From contig CAJTON010000013.1 in the NCBI GenBank assembly GCA_910577605.1, positions 18,205-51,932 of the forward strand: a stretch of 33,728 bases of DNA, written 5' to 3'. Below are positions 7,452-14,004 of this stretch, in pieces; position 1 is the stretch's first letter; the number at the start of each line of letters is the position of its first letter. A program made the position numbers and the translations under genes. This DNA is from an uncultured Butyrivibrio sp. Lineage in GTDB: Bacteria; Bacillota; Clostridia; Lachnospirales; Lachnospiraceae. Under the pieces are notes generated by a model, which saw only the letters and a list, made by a program, of their open reading frames with translations, did no database searches and was not told where the DNA came from.

Positions 7452-8132
7452 ATGAAGGTTAAATTTTTATTCATATTTATTTTAGCTTCGATTTTGTTAT
7501 CGGGTTGTTCTGAAAAGACTGACGTGCAGGAGGATAGCACATCCGGTGCAGTTTGGGATTCTGTTTCTTCCGCAGAAAACAATGTTGAATATATTGATGT
7601 ATCTGCGGACTGGCCGGCATATACGAATGTTTCTGCGTTAATAAAAGAGGCAAATGTTGTTGTCGTGGGGAAAGTGACGGGAATTTCGTTTCAAATGCTC
7701 GATACACAGACCGCATGCCCTCCTACAGAAATTTCTAATTTAAAAGATTGTCTCCTCTATACAATTTATGATGTTGAAGTGCTTACGTCCTATAAGGGCA
7801 CGTCCTCTGGGACAATTAAAATTCGTTTGATGGGAGGTTTAAAAGATATATATCTAAATGAACAGCTTGCCGCACTTGCCAGTTTTGATGAGAGTACAAT
7901 TCCGGTGGTTGCAGGAATGCCAAAGATGGAGATTGGCGAAACATATTTACTTGTCCTTTATCAATATGAGGATACTATGCCGACACCTGTTAACCCGGGA
8001 CAAGGAATGTATAAACTAGATGACCCGCTTCAAAAGGACGCCTACTCCTATGTTTCGCCCAAAGAAATCATATCTTATTTTGGCGAGGATAAGTGGACGG
8101 CGTTTGTTTCCGGAGAAGATACGGAGAAATAA
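7452..8132 (+). CDS. Lipoprotein, possible NTR/TIMP-like beta-barrel domain, partner of the metalloprotease
   Basis: 226 residues with a clear lipoprotein signal: MKVKF, hydrophobic stretch, LSGC with Cys19. The mature part has a pattern seen in small bacterial lipoproteins with an OB/NTR-like barrel: ALIKEANVVVVGKVTGI (about 57-73), TIYDVEVLTSYKGTSSGTIK (about 99-118) and IGETYLLVLYQYED (about 163-176). I do not recognise a named family. It starts 7 nt after the metalloprotease stop with AGGTGG overlapping the end of that gene, so the two are translated from one message. Because NTR folds include metalloprotease inhibitors, a protease-inhibitor or anchoring role is possible, but this is inference from position and pattern only. 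The gene is visibly AT-richer than its surroundings. Confidence 0.65.
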   Translation: MKVKFLFIFILASILLSGCSEKTDVQEDSTSGAVWDSVSSAENNVEYIDVSADWPAYTNVSALIKEANVVVVGKVTGISFQMLDTQTACPPTEISNLKDCLLYTIYDVEVLTSYKGTSSGTIKIRLMGGLKDIYLNEQLAALASFDESTIPVVAGMPKMEIGETYLLVLYQYEDTMPTPVNPGQGMYKLDDPLQKDAYSYVSPKEIISYFGEDKWTAFVSGEDTEK

Positions 8133-8163
8133 TATGTGCGGTCGGTTATGCACTGAAAAAAAT

Positions 8164-8207
8164 AATTCTGCAAACAGCGGCTTACGCTGCCGTTTGCAGA
8201 ATTTTTT
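8164..8207. terminator. Bidirectional terminator between convergent genes
   Basis: AATTCTGCAAAC (8164-8175) pairs perfectly with GTTTGCAGAATT (8192-8203), and inner AGCG/CGCT extends the stem. The plus strand continues in six Ts (8202-8207). The minus strand continues in an AT-rich, T-rich tract (complement of 8155-8163). It serves both the lipoprotein gene and the minus-strand gene that ends at 8229. Confidence 0.88.
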
Positions 8208-8228
8208 GATTTAAGAGACGGAAGCCTC

Positions 8229-9215
8229 TTAACATGATTTCTGGAACTGTCTGTATGCCTGTATGTTTTCGTCGGTGTAGCCCACCAGTATATTGCTGTT
8301 TTTCTCGTGGATCCTGCTCATTATCTCAATAAGCGTATTCTCGTTGCTGACTGCCGTGGAGGCGATGGTGTAAATTCTTCTGTCGCTGTAAGCGGCGGAA
8401 AGCGTTATCGTGGTGGGTATTCCGTTCACGCTGTTCTTGACATTGTACAGCCATATTATGTCGTAGTAATTCAAAACTCTGAGTCCGTTGTTTACGGTTA
8501 TGACATACTGGTTTGTAAGGTACAGTTTTTCTCTCTTATAGCATACGGTGTCGCTTGAAGCAAGCTGGCTGTAAAGAATATCGTAGTCGTAAGACTTGAG
8601 GCTCTTTTTGGAGCGCCCGAGCGATACGAAATATATTATGAGCATTATAACCGCAGCGATGTCCGATATAACGCCCGCGCCGATAAAGAATATATTCAGC
8701 GTGATCTTTCCGGTGAGAGTCTCGTCGATATAGGTGTCCTGAAAATATTCGTCGTAGTCTTTGCTTGTTATTTTATATTCAGAGCCGAATACGTCGTCGA
8801 ACTCGGAGATGATAAATTTTTTCAGGTCAGGATATACGTCGCGTACATATCCGTATATTGTGTATGTGAAGTTATCCTGATCGGTGCTTCTTTTATACTC
8901 CCTCTCCATATCGTCAAAGGTCTTGTCGGTTATTCTGACTATGTAGACATATCCGTCCTCGTCCTGCGCGTAGTAGTAGGTGAGATTATCCTTGCCTGCA
9001 AAAGAAGAAACGGAGGTAACTTCAAGCTTGGTATATTCGCCTGAAATGTTGTCATAGTTGAATAAAAGCTTTCTGTAATCTATCGCGTCATCTTTTGAGG
9101 GTTTTACGACTGCCGCTAAAATATACATAATCACGGATAAAACGATCAGTGAAATTGCGACATACAGAAGAGGGGTTTTGGGTTTAAGAATTTTGTTGAT
9201 TTCGCTTTTGGTCAT
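8229..9215 (-). CDS. Two-pass membrane protein with extracytoplasmic domain, unknown function
   Basis: 328 residues from the ATG complementary to 9213-9215, preferred because AAGGAG precedes it by about 9 nt; an in-frame ATG further upstream at 9246-9248 has no such site. Transmembrane segment 1 is at about residues 15-36 (LLYVAISLIVLSVIMYIL). A domain of about 140 residues follows, rich in Tyr and Asp (YYYAQDEDGYVYIVRITDK). Segment 2 is at about 170-200 (IFFIGAGVISDIAAVIMLII). A C-terminal cytosolic-type domain of about 125 residues contains VCYKREKLYLTNQYVITV and RIYTIASTAVS, reminiscent of a PH-like or bPH fold, but this is only a resemblance. It is convergent with the lipoprotein gene. 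I do not recognise the family. Its upstream region is very AT-rich. Confidence 0.72.
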   Translation of the reverse strand: MTKSEINKILKPKTPLLYVAISLIVLSVIMYILAAVVKPSKDDAIDYRKLLFNYDNISGEYTKLEVTSVSSFAGKDNLTYYYAQDEDGYVYIVRITDKTFDDMEREYKRSTDQDNFTYTIYGYVRDVYPDLKKFIISEFDDVFGSEYKITSKDYDEYFQDTYIDETLTGKITLNIFFIGAGVISDIAAVIMLIIYFVSLGRSKKSLKSYDYDILYSQLASSDTVCYKREKLYLTNQYVITVNNGLRVLNYYDIIWLYNVKNSVNGIPTTITLSAAYSDRRIYTIASTAVSNENTLIEIMSRIHEKNSNILVGYTDENIQAYRQFQKSC

Positions 9216-9305
9216 TGTGGCACGCTCCTTGCATTTTATAAATACCAATATATCATAATTCTCTGTAAAAATAAATAATAAAATAATATTTTAAGGCGTT
9301 AAGGC

Positions 9306-9335
9306 TTGATTTATGTGCAGGCGATGTGATATAAT
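9306..9335 (+). promoter_or_regulatory. Promoter of the small lipoprotein gene
   Basis: TTGATT (9306-9311), an 18-nt spacer and a perfect TATAAT (9330-9335) give a start near 9342, about 30 nt before the chosen ATG. Confidence 0.7.
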
Positions 9336-9372
9336 TAAACTGGTGTGGTTTTACAATATGGAGAAAAGCAAC

Positions 9373-9981
9373 ATGAAAAAACAAATATTATTAAGATGCG
9401 CGGCGGCGATGATATTTTCATTGCTTCTTTGCGGATGCTCCGAGACTATGCAGGTGCCGTACAAATACGAACCGGTTTCCACTTCGGAAGAAAAGGCAGG
9501 AATACTGACGGAGCAGGAGAGCAAGGACGAATCGATGTATGTCAGGGCGCTTGAAGAAGAAAACGCCATGCATTATACTTATGCCAAGGAACTGTTTTTA
9601 CAGATAATGGACTATAAGGATTCAAAGGCGCACTACGATAATCTGCTCAAAATATTAACTCCGTATAATGGGTCTTACATAATGGAAGCGGAAAACGGCG
9701 GAAGTTATACGATCACCATAAGGGACGGAATAGGAACGATGTCGTGGGACAATCTTTCAGACAGCATACATACGATGAATCTGTACGGTATGTATTTCCG
9801 CGATGTTTCGGATGAGGTCTGTATGGTTTTTGACGTTAATCTCGGAAAAGAAGACTGGAATTACGGCGGAACACAGGACAAATATGTTTTTGAGGTCGAT
9901 GAAACAGGAGCAGTGAAGGTGCACGGACTTGACGGGAACAAGGAGCATGTATGGGACGGCTCCGGAGCCAGGGAAGAATAG
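9373..9981 (+). CDS. Small lipoprotein of unknown function
   Basis: 202 residues from the ATG at 9373, which follows GGAGAA by about 8 nt and opens a classic lipoprotein signal (MKKQILLRC, hydrophobic core, LLCGC). The earlier in-frame ATGs at 9313 and 9358 would add a leader unlike a signal peptide, and 9313 lies upstream of the predicted transcription start. After the lipid-anchored Cys come a polar linker and a helical segment (about 50-95: ALEEENAMHYTYAKELFLQI and KDSKAHYDNLLKI) resembling a TPR-like helix pair. A beta-rich C-terminal domain follows (GGSYTITIRDGIGTMSWDN). No enzyme motif is visible. It is monocistronic, with its own promoter, and upstream of the T-box operon. Confidence 0.7.
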   Translation: MKKQILLRCAAAMIFSLLLCGCSETMQVPYKYEPVSTSEEKAGILTEQESKDESMYVRALEEENAMHYTYAKELFLQIMDYKDSKAHYDNLLKILTPYNGSYIMEAENGGSYTITIRDGIGTMSWDNLSDSIHTMNLYGMYFRDVSDEVCMVFDVNLGKEDWNYGGTQDKYVFEVDETGAVKVHGLDGNKEHVWDGSGAREE

Positions 9982-10032
9982 CTTTTGCGCGGGCGCAGGC
10001 TGTGGTCCGACAAGAGTTTTGCGCTTGCATTT

Positions 10033-10078
10033 TTGAGACTTCTGTGATATTCTTACTATAAATTATTCATAATATAAT
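10033..10078 (+). promoter_or_regulatory. Promoter region of the T-box/aspS-gatCAB operon
   Basis: Two overlapping solutions are seen: TTGAGA (10033-10038) with TATAAA (10057-10062), spacer 18, or TTCTTA (10050-10055) with a perfect TATAAT (10073-10078), spacer 17. The second would start transcription near 10085, just at the base of T-box Stem I. Confidence 0.55.
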
Positions 10079-10084
10079 ATGTAA

Positions 10085-10300
10085 AGGCTGGGACTGAGAC
10101 TCCTGCTTTTAGTAGACCGACAGGGAGATGCGCCCGTGACTGAGAGGGGCATTCGGAGGAAAGAGGCGACGGGGAACGCTCACGAGCCGGACGGCTGAAC
10201 ACAAGTAGGTCGTTCCGTGGTACGCGTTAAGTGCGAGAGAGGAGATTTTTGGTAGATCTCAATGCGGGTGGTACCGCGGATAATGAGAATTATTAGTCCC
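10085..10300 (+). promoter_or_regulatory. T-box riboswitch with GAAC specifier (overlapping Glu GAA and Asn AAC codons)
   Basis: The conserved T-box element GCGGGTGGTACCGCGG is at 10264-10279. Stem I can be drawn: GGCT/AGCC at the base (10086-10089 with 10185-10188), GAG/CTC (10096-10098 with 10179-10181), CCT-g-CTTT with AAAGAGG (10102-10109 with 10160-10166), CCGA/TCGG (10117-10120 with 10153-10156), and ATGC-g-CCC with GGGGCAT (10128-10135 with 10146-10152) around a 10-nt terminal loop. The 3' side of the specifier region reads CGACGGGGAACG (10167-10178). GAAC at 10174-10177 holds GAA and AAC overlapping; AAC is followed by the conserved purine. The antiterminator uses GGG (10266-10268) with CCC (10298-10300), which are also the first bases of the terminator, plus an ATAAT/ATTAT helix. 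It controls aspS-gatC-gatA-gatB. Confidence 0.93.
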
Positions 10301-10333
10301 GGAATACTTTTTAACAGTATTCCGGGATTTTTT
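10298..10333 (+). terminator. T-box regulated intrinsic terminator
   Basis: CCCGGAATACT (10298-10308) pairs perfectly with AGTATTCCGGG (10316-10326) around TTTTAAC, followed by A and six Ts. Its first CCC is shared with the antiterminator, so the two structures exclude each other. Confidence 0.93.
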
Positions 10334-10478
10334 ATGCGCAGCCCCATGCAGGGGAAATATGCCGCTGAAGCGGCGCATGTGGCGCGCGTCGAGCAGGAGA
10401 AGATAAGATATTCTCTATTTGATTGTACGCGGGTAAAGAAGAAATCCGTTTATTTTATATTTTCAAGGAGGCTGGAAA
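10334..10478 (+). other. 145-nt stretch between the T-box terminator and aspS
   Basis: This is longer than a usual post-terminator leader. It contains a hairpin TGCCGC-tgaa-GCGGC-g-CA (about 10360-10379) and an AT-rich segment (10400-10465), then AAGGAGG 9 nt before the aspS ATG. No convincing second promoter or open frame was found. Confidence 0.4.
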
Positions 10479-12224
10479 ATGAGCAACATTTACAGGGACA
10501 TGACGCTCGACAAGGTGAGCGAGAACGACATCGGAAAAGAGATCAAGGCTGCGGGCTGGGTCGAGAATATCCGCGACCACGGCGGCGTATCTTTTATTGA
10601 TTTAAGGGATATGTACGGCGTTTTGCAGGTGGTCATAAGGGAGCCGGAGCTTTTAAAGGGCATCAAAAAAGAAGAATGCATAAGCGTAGAAGGGCTTATG
10701 GAGCAGAGGGACGAGGAGACCTATAATCCAAAGATACAGTCCGGAACGATAGAGCTTGAGGCGCATAAGATAACGACGCTCGGACAGGTCTATACGCAGC
10801 TTCCGTTTGAGGTGCAGACCTCCAAGGAGGTGAGCGAGTCCGTCAGGCTCAAATACCGTTATCTCGATTTGAGAAACGAGAAGGTAAAGAACAATATACT
10901 TTTCCGTTCGCAGGTTATTTCTTTTCTGCGCGAAAAAATGACGGAAATGGGATTTATAGATATTCAGACCCCGATACTCTGCGCGTCGTCGCCGGAGGGG
11001 GCGAGGGATTATATAGTCCCTTCAAGAAAATACAAGGGTAAATTCTACGCTCTGCCGCAGGCTCCGCAGCAGTACAAGCAGCTTTTGATGGTATCGGGAA
11101 TAGATAAATATTTTCAGATAGCGCCCTGCTTCCGCGACGAGGACGCCAGAGCCGACCGTTCTCCGGGAGAGTTTTACCAGCTTGACTTTGAAATGAGCTT
11201 CGCAACGCAGGAGGACGTGTTCAGGGTGGGCGAGGAGGTTCTTACCGCCGCTTTTGAGAAATTTGCGCCCGAGGGCTACGAGGTGACAAAGGCTCCTTAT
11301 CCCGTTATCAGCTATAAGCAGGCGATGCTTGAATTCGGAACGGATAAGCCTGATCTGCGCAATCCTCTGCGGATAATGGACGTGACGGAATTTTTCCAGA
11401 GATGTACCTTTAAGCCGTTTATCGGAAAAACGATAAGAGCTATAAAGGTTCACGCCGAGATGTCCAAGGGATTCCACGAAAAGCTGCTCAAATTCGCGAC
11501 CGAACTCGGAATGGGCGGCTTAGGCTATCTTGAGGTGCTTGAGGATAAGAGCTATAAAGGACCCATCGACAAATTTATTCCGGAGGAAATGAAGGAGGAA
11601 TTCCGAACTCTTGCGGGACTTGAGGTCGGAGACACTATTTTCTTCATGGCTGACAAGGAAGAAAGGGCGGCTTATTACGCCGGACAGATACGGAATGAGC
11701 TTGGAGAGAAGCTCGGACTTATCGAGCAGAAGGCATACCGCTTCTGCTATATAAACGATTTCCCTATGTTTGAAAAGGACCCGGAGACGAAGCAGATAGG
11801 CTTTACGCATAATCCTTTTTCTATGCCGCAGGGAGGACTTGAAGCGCTCAACACCATGGACCCGCTTGATATTCTGGCGTACCAGTATGATATTGTCTGC
11901 AACGGAATAGAGCTTTCGTCGGGAGCGGTCCGCAACCACGATATGCAGATAATGGTAAAGGCGTTTGAGATAGCGGGCTACGACGAAGAGGTATTAAAGA
12001 GCAAATTCGGCGCTCTTTACAATGCTTTCCAGTTCGGCGCGCCGCCCCATGCGGGAATGGCTCCGGGCGTTGACAGAATGATAATGCTTTTGCGAAACGA
12101 GGAAAATATCCGCGAGGTGATTCCGTTCCCTATGAGCGGTACGGCGCAGGATTTTATGTGCGGAGCGCCTAACGAGGTCACGGAGCAGCAGCTTCGTGAG
12201 GTGCATATCAAAGTGAGGGATTGA
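10479..12224 (+). CDS. aspS: Aspartyl-tRNA synthetase, bacterial type, probably non-discriminating (Asp/Asn)
   Basis: 581 residues, the bacterial AspRS length. The N-terminal OB anticodon domain (1-about 105) contains GWVENIRDHGGVSFIDLRD. Class II motif 2 is FRDEDARADRSPGEFYQLDF near residue 217. The bacterial GAD insertion lies at about 300-410. Motif 3 is GAPPHAGMAPGVDRMIMLL near 520. The start follows AAGGAGG by 9 nt. Co-transcription with gatCAB and the Asn-type codon in the T-box argue that it charges both tRNA-Asp and tRNA-Asn with Asp, the amidotransferase then making Asn-tRNA. His34 in RDHGG is the base usually found in non-discriminating bacterial AspRS. The second position associated with that property, normally Gly, appears to be Glu80 in RDEETYNP. 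The specificity is therefore inferred mainly from context. Confidence 0.95.
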   Translation: MSNIYRDMTLDKVSENDIGKEIKAAGWVENIRDHGGVSFIDLRDMYGVLQVVIREPELLKGIKKEECISVEGLMEQRDEETYNPKIQSGTIELEAHKITTLGQVYTQLPFEVQTSKEVSESVRLKYRYLDLRNEKVKNNILFRSQVISFLREKMTEMGFIDIQTPILCASSPEGARDYIVPSRKYKGKFYALPQAPQQYKQLLMVSGIDKYFQIAPCFRDEDARADRSPGEFYQLDFEMSFATQEDVFRVGEEVLTAAFEKFAPEGYEVTKAPYPVISYKQAMLEFGTDKPDLRNPLRIMDVTEFFQRCTFKPFIGKTIRAIKVHAEMSKGFHEKLLKFATELGMGGLGYLEVLEDKSYKGPIDKFIPEEMKEEFRTLAGLEVGDTIFFMADKEERAAYYAGQIRNELGEKLGLIEQKAYRFCYINDFPMFEKDPETKQIGFTHNPFSMPQGGLEALNTMDPLDILAYQYDIVCNGIELSSGAVRNHDMQIMVKAFEIAGYDEEVLKSKFGALYNAFQFGAPPHAGMAPGVDRMIMLLRNEENIREVIPFPMSGTAQDFMCGAPNEVTEQQLREVHIKVRD

Positions 12225-12226
12225 TC

Positions 12227-12520
12227 ATGGCAAATGTTATAAGCGACGAAACGATAGAGTATGTCGGGATCCTCGCGAAGCTTGAGCTTTCGGATGAGGA
12301 AAAGGAGAACGCCAAGAAGGATATGGCGGATATGCTCGATTATATTGACAAGCTTGGAGAGCTTGATACAAAAGGCATAGAACCTATGTCGCATCTTTTT
12401 TCAACGGGAAACGTGATGCGCGAGGATGTCGTTACAAACGGAGACGGCAGCGAGGATACGCTCTGCAACGCTCCCGAGAGGCACGATTCGGCTTTTTCGG
12501 TGCCTAAGACCGTGGAATAA
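12227..12520 (+). CDS. gatC: Asp/Glu-tRNA amidotransferase subunit C
   Basis: 97 residues. The ATG at 12227 starts 2 nt after the aspS stop, with GAGG inside the end of aspS; a TTG at 12221 in the same frame is less likely. GatC wraps the GatA-GatB interface of the heterotrimer. The family pattern is clear: an N-terminal VISDETIEYVGILAKLELSD helix, DMLDYIDKLGELDT in the middle, and the MREDVV segment with RHDSAFSVPKTVE at the C-terminus. It is part of the aspS-gatCAB operon and likely translationally coupled to aspS. Confidence 0.95.
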   Translation: MANVISDETIEYVGILAKLELSDEEKENAKKDMADMLDYIDKLGELDTKGIEPMSHLFSTGNVMREDVVTNGDGSEDTLCNAPERHDSAFSVPKTVE

Positions 12521-12533
12521 GGAGGAGGGACTT

Positions 12534-14003
12534 ATGGATTTACTGGATATGACAGCCGCCGAGCTTGCCGCCGGAATAAAATCAGGAAGTACAAGCGCGG
12601 TCGAGGCTATGGAGGCGGTTATCGCGCGTATAAAAAAGAGCGAAGCCGAGCTTAACTGTTATGTTACCTTCGACGAGGAAAGCGCGCGCGCGGCTGCCGC
12701 AAAGGCGCAGAGCGATATTGAGGCAGGCAGGCTTTCGGGTCCTTTGGCGGGAGTGCCTGTAGCTATAAAGGACAATATGTGCACGAAGGGCGTGCTTACT
12801 ACCTGTTCTTCGCGCATACTGAATAATTTTGTTCCTGCTTTTTCGGCTGAGGCGGTGCGCAATCTTGAGAAAGCGGGAGCCGTAATGATAGGCAAGACCA
12901 ATATGGACGAATTCGCGATGGGCTCGACTACGGAAACCTCGGCGTACGGGGTTACGAGAAATCCGTGGAATACGGAACATGTTCCCGGCGGCTCGTCGGG
13001 CGGCTCGGCGGCTGCGGTTGCCGCAAAAGAGTGCTTTTTTGCGCTCGGCTCGGATACGGGCGGTTCGATAAGGCAGCCCGCTTCTTACTGCGGAGTTGTG
13101 GGTATGAAGCCCACATACGGAACTGTTTCAAGATACGGGCTTATAGCGTACGGCTCGTCTCTCGACCAGATAGGACCTTTGTGCAAGGATGTGACGGACT
13201 GCGCCGTTATTATGGAAGCGATAGCTTCGCATGATTCTAAGGACTCTACTTCGATGAACAGGAGCGATACCGATTTTACGTCGGCGCTTAACGATGACGT
13301 AAAAGGAATGAAGATAGGAATTCCTGCGACGTATTTCGGAGACGGTTTGGACGGCGAAGTAAAGAACGCCGTTATGAAGGCTGTCGGGGTGCTCAAGGAT
13401 AAGGGCGCGTTAGTGGAAGAGTTTGAGCTTGGACTTGTAGATTATGCGATTCCTGCCTATTATACTATCGCCGCGGCGGAGGCAAGCTCGAACCTTGAGC
13501 GGTTCGACGGAGTTAAGTACGGCTACCGCGCGCCGGATTACGAAGGTCTGCATGATATGTACAAAAAAACCCGCTCCGAGGGCTTCGGCGCGGAGGTAAA
13601 GCGCAGGATAATGCTCGGATCGTTCGTGTTAAGCTCCGGTTATTACGACGCGTACTATCTTAAAGCTTTGAGGGTGAAGGCTCTGATAAAAAAGGCTTTT
13701 GACGACGCGTTTGCCAAGTATGACGTTATTATCGGTCCGGTCGCCCCCACTACGGCTCCGAGGCTCGGAGAATCGCTCTCCGATCCGATAAAGATGTATC
13801 TCGGCGATATTTACACGATCTCCCTTAACCTTGCAGGACTTCCGGGTATAAGCGTGCCTTGCGGCATTGACAGCCGCGGACTTCCCGTCGGAATGCAGAT
13901 AATAGGGGATTGCTTTAAGGAAAAAAATATAATCCGCGCGGCTTACGCGTATGAGAAGGCTAGAGGCAGATTCCCGGACGCGGGAGAAAGGATGGCGGAC
14001 TGA
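12534..14003 (+). CDS. gatA: Asp/Glu-tRNA amidotransferase subunit A (glutaminase, amidase signature family)
   Basis: Hydrolyses glutamine to feed ammonia to GatB. 489 residues from ATG 12534, which follows AAGGAGGAGGG 14 nt after gatC; the open frame extends upstream into gatC but has no site there. The Ser-cisSer-Lys triad sits exactly at the usual numbers: Lys79 (PVAIKDN), Ser154 (PGGSSGGS) and nucleophile Ser178 (DTGGSIRQPAS). The C-terminal GLPGISVPCG and GLPVGMQIIG segments are also typical. It is in the operon with gatC and gatB, and gatB starts 1 nt after its stop. With aspS as first gene it would serve Asn-tRNA; it can also serve Gln-tRNA if Glu-tRNA-Gln is made elsewhere. Confidence 0.97.
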   Translation: MDLLDMTAAELAAGIKSGSTSAVEAMEAVIARIKKSEAELNCYVTFDEESARAAAAKAQSDIEAGRLSGPLAGVPVAIKDNMCTKGVLTTCSSRILNNFVPAFSAEAVRNLEKAGAVMIGKTNMDEFAMGSTTETSAYGVTRNPWNTEHVPGGSSGGSAAAVAAKECFFALGSDTGGSIRQPASYCGVVGMKPTYGTVSRYGLIAYGSSLDQIGPLCKDVTDCAVIMEAIASHDSKDSTSMNRSDTDFTSALNDDVKGMKIGIPATYFGDGLDGEVKNAVMKAVGVLKDKGALVEEFELGLVDYAIPAYYTIAAAEASSNLERFDGVKYGYRAPDYEGLHDMYKKTRSEGFGAEVKRRIMLGSFVLSSGYYDAYYLKALRVKALIKKAFDDAFAKYDVIIGPVAPTTAPRLGESLSDPIKMYLGDIYTISLNLAGLPGISVPCGIDSRGLPVGMQIIGDCFKEKNIIRAAYAYEKARGRFPDAGERMAD

Positions 14004-14004
14004 T

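Noticed and set aside
9982..10032. Small TGCG-CGGG-CGCA hairpin after the lipoprotein gene as a terminator
   Set aside because: The stem is only four base pairs and has no T-run directly after it.
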